Below, one piece after another: positions 1 through 5,005 of a stretch of 5,005 nucleotides of DNA; positions within the stretch are counted from its first letter, which is position 1, and each line of letters opens with the position of its first letter. The notes below the pieces were generated by a model that was not told where the DNA came from, ran no database searches, and was given only the letters and a program-made list of their open reading frames with translations. Source of the DNA: Bacteriovoracaceae bacterium UBA2394 (GTDB lineage Bacteria > Bdellovibrionota > UBA2394); the NCBI GenBank assembly GCA_002343335.1, contig DDSI01000275.1:1-5005 (forward strand). Reading direction: 5' to 3'. The position numbers were made by a program, and so were the translations under genes.

Positions 1-97
1 TACTTATACTGTCCCTAATTAATCCAATTACGGTGGGTTTTATTACGCAAATTTTTCGCAGAACGTATAGATACGCCGTCTAGATCGCATTAATCGT
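1..97. other. Non-coding left edge and upstream region
   Basis: I see no supportable gene here. All frames on both strands hit stops quickly. The longest open stretch, 3-83 on the plus strand, is a 26-codon run with no visible start that ends in TAG at 81-83; it could be the tail of a gene off the left edge but cannot be identified. A TATAGA hexamer at 66-71 could serve as a -10 box, but no convincing -35 lies 16-18 bases upstream, so I do not call a promoter. Confidence 0.5.
64..75. repeat. Short dyad CGTAT-AG-ATACG
   Basis: This is a perfect inverted repeat with 5-bp arms and a 2-base centre. It overlaps the TATAGA element at 66-71, the most -10-like sequence upstream of the membrane-protein gene. 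Its centre lies exactly 30 bp from that of the dyad at 92-107, close to three helical turns, as expected for paired operator half-sites on one DNA face. A dyad this short arises easily by chance, so an operator role is only a suggestion. Confidence 0.25.
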
Positions 98-107
98 GTG
101 CACGATT
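92..107. repeat. Dyad AATCGTG-TG-CACGATT, operator or weak terminator
   Basis: This is a perfect inverted repeat with 7-bp arms and a 2-base centre, running directly into a T tract (TTTTT at 106-110). As RNA it could fold with a 6-bp stem and GTGC loop followed by U residues, resembling a weak intrinsic terminator for a gene off the left edge. As DNA it could be an operator. It spans the GTG at 98 that gives the longest reading frame of the downstream gene, which argues that translation really starts later (ATG at 125 or 152). Confidence 0.35.
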
Positions 108-676
108 TTTGCAATTGTCTGGATATGTCGGTTATTCCGTCGCAAGCATCAATGCTTCTGAACGTGAAGTTCGAAAGGTCGTTGAGGTTTCGGTGGGGTT
201 TCTTGTTCTCGAGTTTATTGAATTTTCTCCTGTACGTGATGGCGTGTGGAGGCTTGCTGGTTTTGGTCGTTTTCCTATACGGATTTCAGCCAATCCAGCA
301 GCCCTCCCTCATTTTCTACGAACAATCCCCTCAAGATATTCTCCTCATTTTTTCGCTGCTCCTTTTGGGCCCAATGATGTTTTTAAATGCCATTCAGAAG
401 TGGTGGAAGGTTCTTCGCACCGATCGTCACAATCTAAAATATGGCATTCCCACGGAGGTGATCATCGTTCGACAGGAACAAAAGCTTTTAGATCCTGCCG
501 GAATCTTCAATGTCTGCGTTCAATATCGGGAAGGCGAAGATGAAAAGTATGCCTGGGTCAAAGCCTTCGGTTCTGTATCTCACCAGATGGGCCAGTCAGT
601 CGTTGCATTCCGCGATCCTCTGAAGGGGATGAGTCTGGAAGCACACTCGACCTGTTCTATCTGGAGTGAGAGCTGA
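98..676 (+). CDS. Unrecognised two-TM membrane protein, possibly DUF3592-like
   Basis: I do not recognise this 192-residue protein with certainty. It has a short N-terminal part, a hydrophobic segment at about residues 38-62, a short loop, a second hydrophobic segment at about 80-98, a basic juxtamembrane stretch (about 100-115), and a soluble domain (about 116-185). The soluble domain has alternating strands ending in a G-Q-S-V-x-x-F-R-D-P stretch near 165-174. That plan recalls DUF3592 proteins, which end in a 'vGd.v.v.y.P' strand, but the resemblance is loose. The reading frame opens with GTG at 98; ATG codons at 125 (residue 10) and 152 (residue 19) are alternatives. None has a clear SD, and the dyad over the GTG favours a later start; ATG 152 gives the cleanest N-terminus. 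It is convergent with the aldehyde dehydrogenase operon, with 17 bases between stops. Its function is unknown. Confidence 0.7.
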   Translation: MHDFCNCLDMSVIPSQASMLLNVKFERSLRFRWGFLFSSLLNFLLYVMACGGLLVLVVFLYGFQPIQQPSLIFYEQSPQDILLIFSLLLLGPMMFLNAIQKWWKVLRTDRHNLKYGIPTEVIIVRQEQKLLDPAGIFNVCVQYREGEDEKYAWVKAFGSVSHQMGQSVVAFRDPLKGMSLEAHSTCSIWSES

Positions 677-693
677 TGCCGCGCTTGCTCGAT
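677..693. other. 17-base convergent gap without a visible terminator
   Basis: The membrane-protein gene and the minus-strand operon end tail-to-tail here. The only pairing available is a 4-bp GAGC/GCTC match around 668-690 with no T tract on either side, so I see no intrinsic terminator. Transcripts from both sides probably run into the opposing gene or end by another mechanism. Confidence 0.4.
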
Positions 694-1620
694 TTAAATT
701 CCCACAGGATGCCAGGTCGTCTTTGTCTCTTGAAGTTCTAGAATTCGATAGGGGCTTTGAGATTCCTCACTCGACCAATCCATTTCATTCTTCCAAAGAG
801 ACACTCGCTTCACATTGAGAGCGGCATTTTCTTGAAGGGGTTTCAATTCTTTCTCCTCACTGCCAGCGTAAGAAATCGCATTTACATCCATGTGAGATGT
901 CATGTGTGAAATGAGTTCTGCCCGGGTTCCCGTCAAAATATTCACCACGCCTGCGGGCAAATCAGAAGTCGCCAAAACTTCGGAGAACGTGATGGCTCCA
1001 AGGGGCTTCGAATAAGAGGCGAGGACGACGACCGTATTCCCGCCGACGATCGCCGGAGCAATCATTGAGATGAGTCCCAGCAATCCTGTTTCTTCAGGAG
1101 CGATTAAACTCACGACACCGGTGGGCTCGAGCATGGAAAAGTTAAAGTGAGAGCTCGCCACGGGATTCACCGCGCTAAACACCTGCTGATACTTGTCGGA
1201 CCAGCCCGCATAATAAATCAGACGATCAATCGATTGCTCTACTTCGCTGCGCGCTTCAGAAGCCGTCAGACCCTCGGAAGTGAGTTCCTCTACAAATTGC
1301 GCGCTTCGACCTTCCAGCATCTCCGCCATTCGATAAAGAATCTGTCCGCGATTATAAGGAGACGCCTTCGCCCACTTGGTGGTGGCTGCGCGTGCTGCCG
1401 TCTGAGCGTCTCGAAAATCTTTTCGAGAGGAGAGGCAGACATTCGCTAAAATTGCGCCCTCGGAATTTTTCAATTCGTAATAGCGTCCCGATTCTGTGCG
1501 CGGAAATTTTCCATCCACATAGAGTTTGTAAGTCTTCATCACACCCAAGCGCTTTTGGGAAAGTTCCGCCTCCGACTTCTCACGGGCCTTATCTTCAAAT
1601 TTTTTGATTTTATCGCTCAT
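694..1620 (-). CDS. Stand-alone ALDH16 C-terminal-like domain (non-catalytic ALDH)
   Basis: This 308-residue protein belongs to the aldehyde dehydrogenase superfamily but has only the Rossmann-type part. Residues 1-28 form a highly charged, probably helical extension. Residues 31-275 follow the ALDH pattern (YVDGKF at 34-39, SEARSEVEQ at 121-129, APAIVGGNTVVV at 188-199, LPAGVVNILTG at 221-231, YAGS at 251-254). The chain then ends in a short tail, TKTTWHPVGI. The region carrying the nucleophilic Cys is absent, the catalytic Asn position reads Glu (E177), and the conserved NAD-contacting Lys position reads Leu (L200). Typical ALDHs are about 480-500 residues. The truncated fold and a tail like 'TK-x-x-W-x-P-x-G' match my recollection of the ALDH16 C-terminal domain, which packs on the catalytic part. 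ATG at 1620 lies 2 bases after the upstream stop, with GGAGGT at 1635-1630, suggesting translational coupling. I infer a structural partner subunit rather than an enzyme. Confidence 0.85.
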   Translation of the reverse strand: MSDKIKKFEDKAREKSEAELSQKRLGVMKTYKLYVDGKFPRTESGRYYELKNSEGAILANVCLSSRKDFRDAQTAARAATTKWAKASPYNRGQILYRMAEMLEGRSAQFVEELTSEGLTASEARSEVEQSIDRLIYYAGWSDKYQQVFSAVNPVASSHFNFSMLEPTGVVSLIAPEETGLLGLISMIAPAIVGGNTVVVLASYSKPLGAITFSEVLATSDLPAGVVNILTGTRAELISHMTSHMDVNAISYAGSEEKELKPLQENAALNVKRVSLWKNEMDWSSEESQSPYRILELQETKTTWHPVGI

Positions 1621-1622
1621 AA

Positions 1623-3128
1623 TCAGGCCACCTCCAAGTAGGGAAGGAGTCCATGCAGACCTCCCTCGCGTCCCTTGCCACTTTCTTTGTAACCGCCAAA
1701 GGGAGCGGTCGGATCAAATTTATTGTAGGTATTTGCCCACACCACACCGGCTCGCAGTTGCGAGCTCACGCTGAAAACTTTCGAGCCTTTGTCCGTCCAA
1801 ACTCCAGCGGCCAATCCGTAGGGGGTGTTGTTGGCTTTCTCGACCACTTCCTCCACCGTTCGAAAAGTCTGCATGGTGAGAACGGGGCCAAAGATTTCTT
1901 CCTGCGAGATACGATGCGACTGCGCCACATTGGTGAAAAGAGTCGGTCGCACCCAGAAGCCTTTCTTCGGAATCTCGCACTTCGTTTGGAAAAGCTCAGC
2001 GCCTTCTTTCACGCCAATTTTTAAATACTCTTCGATCTTCTCCAGCTGCGGTCGGGAGTTGATGGCACCGATGTCGGTATTTTTATCGAGAGGATCTCCG
2101 ACGATGAGCGTCTGCATGCGATCTTGCAGCTTTCGAATCAGCATCCCAGCCACACTCTCTTGAACAAAGAGACGAGATCCCGCACAGCAGACATGGCCTT
2201 GATTGAAATAAATTCCATTGATGATGCCTTCAACCGCCTGATCGAGCGCGGCATCTTCAAAAATGATGTTCGCGCTTTTACCGCCGAGTTCGAGCGTGAG
2301 CTTCGTGTCTCGACCGACCAGCGCCTTTTGAATTCCCTTTCCGATGTCAGTCGATCCCGTGAAGGCAATTTTATCAATGCCCGGATGTTGCACGATCGCA
2401 GCGCCCGTCGCACCGGCGCCGGTCACGATGTTGACTACGCCTGGCGGGAGATCAGCTTGCTGAAAAATTTCCGCCAACTTCAAAGCGGTAAGAGGCGTGG
2501 TTTCTGCAGGTTTCAATACCACGGTGTTGCCCGCAGCTAATGCAGGAGCGATCTTCCATGCCGCCATCAGCAGCGGAAAGTTCCAGGGAATGATTTGCCC
2601 GGCCACGCCGAGTGCTCGCACGGGACGATTGCCGGCGACGGCATATTCCAATTTATCTGCCCAACCGGCGTAATAAAAAAAGTGCGCCGCTGCGAGGGGA
2701 ATGTCGATCGTGCGAGATTCACGAATTGGTTTACCTCCGTCCATGGATTCCAATACAGAAAATTCTCGAGCGCGCTCCTGCAAAATTCGAGCGATCCTAA
2801 AAATATATTTGCCACGCTCCTTGGCCGGCATCTTAGACCATACTTTATCGTAAGCGCGGCGAGCCGATTGAACCGCGAGATCCACATCTTCAGTCGTCGC
2901 TTCTGCCACAGACGCCAATTTTTTTTCAGTGGCGGGGTTCAAAGTATCAAAATATTTTCCCTTCGCGGGAGCCGTAAACTTTCCATCGATAAAGAGATCG
3001 TAGGAACTTTGTAGCTTCACATGATCAGCGCTCTCCGGCGCCGGGGCGTAAGACCAAGACGTGTTGAATTGCAGGGTGGACTTTACCGCTGATTTTGCTT
3101 TTGCAGATTTCGAATTGTTTTTGGCCAT
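1623..3128 (-). CDS. NAD-dependent aldehyde dehydrogenase, ALDH16 catalytic part
   Basis: This 501-residue protein is a complete aldehyde dehydrogenase, oxidising an aldehyde to its acid with NAD(P)+ in the cytosol. Key residues are in place: PWNFP at 181-185 with oxyanion Asn183, KPAE at 206-209 with coenzyme-contacting Lys206, FTGST at 256-260, LELGGKS with general base Glu280, NQGHVCCAGS with nucleophile Cys314, and EIFGP with Glu411. Offsets from ALDH2 numbering are constant (+14, then +12), so no part is missing. Residues 1-18 are a Lys/Ser/Ala-rich, probably disordered tail. The following 'Y-x-P-x-PES' at about 27-33 and the end 'GGLHGLLPYLEVA' recall ALDH16 proteins. It starts 3 bases after the deoC stop, with GAAGGA at 3141-3136 as SD. 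Given its position after deoC, acetaldehyde is the likely substrate. The product is assumed to be acetate; nothing visible suggests a CoA-acylating enzyme. Confidence 0.95.
   Translation of the reverse strand: MAKNNSKSAKAKSAVKSTLQFNTSWSYAPAPESADHVKLQSSYDLFIDGKFTAPAKGKYFDTLNPATEKKLASVAEATTEDVDLAVQSARRAYDKVWSKMPAKERGKYIFRIARILQERAREFSVLESMDGGKPIRESRTIDIPLAAAHFFYYAGWADKLEYAVAGNRPVRALGVAGQIIPWNFPLLMAAWKIAPALAAGNTVVLKPAETTPLTALKLAEIFQQADLPPGVVNIVTGAGATGAAIVQHPGIDKIAFTGSTDIGKGIQKALVGRDTKLTLELGGKSANIIFEDAALDQAVEGIINGIYFNQGHVCCAGSRLFVQESVAGMLIRKLQDRMQTLIVGDPLDKNTDIGAINSRPQLEKIEEYLKIGVKEGAELFQTKCEIPKKGFWVRPTLFTNVAQSHRISQEEIFGPVLTMQTFRTVEEVVEKANNTPYGLAAGVWTDKGSKVFSVSSQLRAGVVWANTYNKFDPTAPFGGYKESGKGREGGLHGLLPYLEVA
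1630..1635 (-). promoter_or_regulatory. SD for the short ALDH gene, inside the preceding ORF
   Basis: On the minus strand GGAGGT lies within the last codons of the full-length dehydrogenase, 9 bases before the ATG at 1620. This strong site fixes the start of the short protein and shows that it is translated as its own chain. The frame of the first gene is closed by two in-frame stops (TGA TTA TGA), so simple readthrough would not fuse the two. Confidence 0.75.
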
Positions 3129-3131
3129 AAC

Positions 3132-4019
3132 TTAGTCCTTCGTGAAGTAGTCGTAAGATTGATAGACACCCGATTTTTCTTTGGCGATTTGTCTGAGAAT
3201 GTCATTGGCAAGTGTGCTCGCTCCAAAGCGGAACATGTCGGCATTGAGCCAATCTTCTCCAAGCGTTTCTCGCACCATCACCAAATACTGCAGCGCCAGC
3301 TTTGCGGTGGCGATTCCTCCGGCAGGTTTCATTCCGATTTTTTTTCCCGTTCGATAATAAAAATCTCGAATGGCTTCGAGCATCACGAGCGTGACCGGTA
3401 GAGTCGCAGCCGGCTGAATTTTGCCCGTGGATGTTTTTATGAAATCCGCACCGGCGTCCATGGCGAGATCGCTGGCTCGTCGTACATTGTCGAGCGTGGA
3501 AAGTTCGCCGGTTTCCAAAATCACTTTCAAATGAGCGGGGCCACAGGCTTCTTTCACTTGCTCGATTTCCCGAACGACATATTTATAATCTCCTGCCAAA
3601 AATTTTCCGCGCGAAATGACCATATCAATTTCATCGGCGCCCTGAGCCACCGCCCAACGGGTTTCTTTCAATTTGAATTCCAGAGAGCTCATTCCCGTCG
3701 GAAATGCCGTTGCCACAGCAGCCACTTTAATATCCGTGCCTTTGAGAGCATCCTTGGCGATCGCAATGAAGTTTGGATACACACACACAGCCGCGACCGA
3801 GGGCACATCGTCGAAAGAATCGTGCGGGCGAATAGCCTTTCGACAGAGTTGTCGCACTTTGCCCTCCGTGTCTTTTGCGTCGAGCGTCGTAAGGTCGAGC
3901 ATGCTCATCGCCAACTTTAAGGCGTCCATTTTGGAGTTCTTCTTAATGCTTCGAGTGTTAAGTCGCTGAACGCGCTCCTCCACTCCCGTTTGGTCGATGC
4001 TTGGTGAAGCTAAAAACAT
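3132..4019 (-). CDS. deoC: Deoxyribose-phosphate aldolase (long, animal-type DERA)
   Basis: This class I aldolase cleaves 2-deoxy-D-ribose-5-phosphate to glyceraldehyde-3-phosphate and acetaldehyde, the last step of deoxynucleoside catabolism in the cytosol. The 295-residue TIM-barrel shows all the signature sites: GADEIDMVI with proton-relay Asp132, ADFIKTSTGK with Schiff-base Lys195, and GMKPAGGI with Lys231. Spacing between these matches E. coli DeoC (D102, K167, K201) within two residues. It is longer than the roughly 250-260-residue enterobacterial form. The N-terminal extension, the LDLTTLD motif, the AVCVYP motif, IRDFYYRTGKKIG and a C-terminus reading SGVYQSYDYF resemble vertebrate DERA as I recall it. 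I chose ATG 4019 because GGAGGA sits 10 bases upstream (4035-4030) and because homology to the long form appears to start near residue 14. An internal ATG at residue 31 has only a weak SD. It is the first gene of a three-gene operon with the two ALDH genes. Confidence 0.96.
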   Translation of the reverse strand: MFLASPSIDQTGVEERVQRLNTRSIKKNSKMDALKLAMSMLDLTTLDAKDTEGKVRQLCRKAIRPHDSFDDVPSVAAVCVYPNFIAIAKDALKGTDIKVAAVATAFPTGMSSLEFKLKETRWAVAQGADEIDMVISRGKFLAGDYKYVVREIEQVKEACGPAHLKVILETGELSTLDNVRRASDLAMDAGADFIKTSTGKIQPAATLPVTLVMLEAIRDFYYRTGKKIGMKPAGGIATAKLALQYLVMVRETLGEDWLNADMFRFGASTLANDILRQIAKEKSGVYQSYDYFTKD

Positions 4020-4178
4020 GAATCTGAGTTCCTCCGCTTTATCTCACTACCTATTCGTCGAGATCTTTTAGCATCCCGTCTCCAAGACGAACATCACGAC
4101 TTTGTAATCAAAAACCTCTGTAATTTCACCAGGTTCTAGCGCTAAACTGGGCTCAGTTTAACGGGGAGGAAATCGACC
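4020..4178. promoter_or_regulatory. Divergent intergenic region between deoC and the barrel gene
   Basis: This 159-base region must hold the promoters for the deoC operon (minus) and the barrel gene (plus). The only clear elements are the two SDs (4030-4035 for deoC, 4163-4170 for the barrel gene), a small dyad CGTCT-CCA-AGACG at 4077-4089, and the inverted repeat at 4143-4160. Reading toward deoC, TGCTAAAAG (4073-4065) looks like an extended -10 but lacks a good -35. I could not identify a consensus sigma-70 promoter, CRP site or known DeoR/CytR operator on either strand. Confidence 0.5.
4143..4160. promoter_or_regulatory. Perfect inverted repeat TAAACTG-GGCT-CAGTTTA before the barrel gene
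   Basis: This repeat has 7-bp perfect arms and a 4-base centre, ending two bases before the GGGGAGGA SD (4163-4170). It partly overlaps the 8-bp palindrome TAGCGCTA at 4137-4144. As RNA it would form a small hairpin directly next to the ribosome binding site. As DNA it has the size and symmetry of a dimeric repressor site, and could affect either the plus-strand gene or the divergent deoC operon. There is no T tract, so it is not a terminator. Its function is inferred from position only. Confidence 0.4.
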
Positions 4179-4688
4179 ATGAAGAAAGCACTCAGACTTC
4201 TGATCATCGCAGCGGCTCTCACGGCCAGTCAGCTCGGCTCATCCATACCCACACATGCCATGGGCACAACTAATTTTGGGCTCGGAGCAATCTTCGGCGA
4301 ACCTACAGGGATTAGCGCAAAATATTTTTTGGACGGCGAACATCGTATGGCCATCGATGCGGCCATGACCTATTCATTTTTCGAATATTTTATGGGTTAC
4401 GGCGACTTTCTTTATCAATTTCCAGGTCTCTTTCCAAAGGGCGACGAGCAACTCCAAAAAATCGCTCTTTATTTGGGAGTGGGCGGCGGTATTCGCATTG
4501 CAAGTAAGGACAATCCCAAAGCGGGCGATGCGCGTGCCAATGCCTTTGCGCGATTTCCTTTCGGGGCGGAATGGTTGAATCCAGATCCCGCGCTCGGCGT
4601 CTTTTTGGAAATTGCTCCAGGACTCGGATTTGCACCCAAAGTTTTTGGAATGTTTCAGGGCGGCTTGGGAATCAGATATTATTTTTGA
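4179..4688 (+). CDS. Exported small outer-membrane beta-barrel-like protein
   Basis: This is a 169-residue protein with a clear Sec signal peptide: MKK, a hydrophobic core at about 5-17, and a likely signal peptidase I cut after THA at residue 27. The mature part (about 142 residues) is rich in Gly and aromatics and shows alternating strand-like stretches: GLGAIFGEPTGISAKY (34-49), IALYLGVGGGIRI (95-107), ANAFARFPFGAEW (120-132), GVFLEIAPGLGF (140-151) and FGMFQGGLGIRYYF (156-169). It ends in Phe, and the last residues G-I-R-Y-Y-F fit the BAM beta-signal pattern G-x-x-aromatic-x-Phe. The GLG-x-I-x-GEPTG opening recalls DUF3996-type small barrels of unknown function. No Cys follows the signal, so it is not a lipoprotein. 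ATG 4179 is fixed by GGGGAGGA 8 bases upstream. A monocistronic outer-membrane protein of about 8 strands is likely; its ligand or role is unknown. Confidence 0.85.
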   Translation: MKKALRLLIIAAALTASQLGSSIPTHAMGTTNFGLGAIFGEPTGISAKYFLDGEHRMAIDAAMTYSFFEYFMGYGDFLYQFPGLFPKGDEQLQKIALYLGVGGGIRIASKDNPKAGDARANAFARFPFGAEWLNPDPALGVFLEIAPGLGFAPKVFGMFQGGLGIRYYF

Positions 4689-4939
4689 GCGCTAATTTGC
4701 GAGACATAGGCGATGTAACTTTTCATCGCTTGCTCCTTCGATTGACCTTTGACTTCCGCCCACGCATCAAATTTCGCACGGCCCCGCAAATCGAAAATAC
4801 CTGGGCGCTTGCCTTCCACGTCGCCCACTGTGGCTTGCTTGAACAACGCATACAACTTTAAAAGCACATCATTGGATTGGTCGGGAAGGTCTCGCACGTC
4901 GCGAGATGCCTTTTCAAACTGATTCTGAAGCTCGTTCAC
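4679..4939 (-). CDS. Acyl-CoA-binding protein (ACBP)
   Basis: This 86-residue protein is about the normal length for a single-domain ACBP, a cytosolic four-helix bundle that binds medium- and long-chain acyl-CoA esters, buffering and carrying them for lipid metabolism. It has the family signature almost intact: LLKLYALFKQATVGD (26-40), RPGIFD (45-50), RGRAKFDAW (52-60) and KGQSKEQAMKSYI (64-76). Compared with bovine ACBP, the ligand residues Tyr28, Lys32, Lys54 and Tyr73 are present as Tyr30, Lys34, Lys56 and Tyr75; Tyr31 is replaced by Phe33. The start is GTG at 4939, supported by GAAGG 8 bases upstream (4952-4948) and by homology from about residue 7. It begins 3 bases after the transaldolase stop, so the two are likely co-transcribed. 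Its last 10 bases overlap the 3' end of the convergent barrel gene. Confidence 0.95.
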   Translation of the reverse strand: MNELQNQFEKASRDVRDLPDQSNDVLLKLYALFKQATVGDVEGKRPGIFDLRGRAKFDAWAEVKGQSKEQAMKSYIAYVSQISAQK

Positions 4940-4942
4940 GAT

Positions 4943-5005
4943 TTAAGCCTTCACTTTTTTCCAGTCACTTAGGAATTTCTCCAAGCCGATATCGGTGAGA
5001 GGATG
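4943..5005 (-). CDS. tal: Transaldolase, C-terminal end only (partial)
   Basis: Only the last 20 codons and the TAA are inside the window; the gene continues past the right edge. The visible tail, HPLTDIGLEKFLSDWKKVKA, closely matches the C-terminus of the short bacterial transaldolase / fructose-6-phosphate aldolase-like family (about 215 residues; Bacillus-type proteins end in HPLTDKGIEQFLADW as I recall). Transaldolase moves a dihydroxyacetone unit between sedoheptulose-7-phosphate and glyceraldehyde-3-phosphate in the non-oxidative pentose phosphate pathway. No active-site residue is visible here, so transaldolase cannot be told from fructose-6-phosphate aldolase by chemistry. The stop is 3 bases before the ACBP start, indicating one transcript. 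Confidence 0.8.
   Translation of the reverse strand, partial: HPLTDIGLEKFLSDWKKVKA
4948..4952 (-). promoter_or_regulatory. SD that supports the GTG start of ACBP
   Basis: GAAGG on the minus strand lies within the last codons of the transaldolase gene, 8 bases before the GTG at 4939. No ATG lies near the expected N-terminus of ACBP, so this site is the main support for the GTG start. Confidence 0.6.

Noticed and set aside
3..83. 26-codon open stretch at the left edge as the end of an upstream gene
   Set aside because: It is too short to identify, with no family-like motif; random open stretches of this length are common.
109..543. 144-codon plus-strand frame overlapping the membrane-protein gene
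   Set aside because: It overlaps a frame with two clear transmembrane segments, and its own translation has no coherent domain or hydrophobic pattern.
668..690. Possible terminator between the two convergent genes
   Set aside because: The stem is only 4 bp with a long loop, and neither strand has a T tract after it.
1621..1625. A frameshift or sequencing error artificially splitting one ALDH16 gene
   Set aside because: Two in-frame stops (TGA TTA TGA) close the first frame, the second gene has its own ATG with GGAGGT at good spacing, and it adds a 28-residue extension of its own. Fusion would need more than one base change.
1653..3969. Several plus-strand open frames of 80-139 codons (for example 2124-2540, 2595-3014, 3531-3920) opposite the deoC/ALDH operon
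   Set aside because: They are antisense to well-supported enzymes, have Arg/His/Ser-rich compositions typical of mirrored codon bias, and show no recognisable domains or good SD sequences.
694..4019. A bacterial microcompartment operon, suggested by deoC plus aldehyde dehydrogenases with N-terminal extensions
   Set aside because: There are no shell-protein genes in the window, and the extensions are highly charged rather than typical short amphipathic encapsulation peptides.
4390..4635. 81-codon minus-strand frame inside the barrel gene
   Set aside because: It is antisense to a gene with a strong SD, signal peptide and C-terminal Phe, and its translation is Arg/Pro-rich with no recognisable feature.

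Overview
The window looks like chromosomal DNA from a Gram-negative bacterium of moderate GC content. The evidence is a Sec-exported, barrel-like outer-membrane protein and strong Shine-Dalgarno (SD) sequences on most genes. The mix of acyl-CoA-binding protein, short transaldolase, a GEPTG-type small barrel and a deoC/aldehyde dehydrogenase operon would fit Bdellovibrionota or another former deltaproteobacterial lineage. That placement is a guess from gene content. There are no mobile elements, RNA genes or CRISPR arrays.

Layout. (1) Bases 1-97 are non-coding and carry two short dyads. (2) At 98-676 (+) is an unrecognised membrane protein with two transmembrane segments and a possible DUF3592-like C-terminal domain. 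(3) At 4019-694, on the minus strand, is a tight three-gene operon: deoC, a full-length aldehyde dehydrogenase, and a short aldehyde-dehydrogenase-like protein, with gaps of only 3 and 2 bases. (4) Bases 4020-4178 are a divergent intergenic region with a perfect 7-bp inverted repeat just ahead of the next gene's SD. (5) At 4179-4688 (+) is a small exported, probably outer-membrane beta-barrel protein. (6) On the minus strand from the right edge come the last 20 codons of a transaldolase and then an acyl-CoA-binding protein (GTG start), whose 3' end overlaps the barrel gene tail-to-tail by 10 bases.

How they work together. DeoC splits 2-deoxyribose-5-phosphate into glyceraldehyde-3-phosphate and acetaldehyde. 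The co-transcribed aldehyde dehydrogenase would oxidise the toxic acetaldehyde. Together they form a deoxynucleoside/DNA-sugar catabolism module. The main point of interest is that the two dehydrogenase genes together (501 + 308 residues) match the length and domain order of the single-chain ALDH16 family. The first has the complete catalytic machinery. The second looks like the non-catalytic ALDH16 C-terminal domain encoded as a separate protein. DeoC also resembles the long, animal-type DERA, and ACBP is best known from eukaryotes. Transaldolase at the right edge is another sugar-phosphate enzyme, but it belongs to a separate transcription unit.
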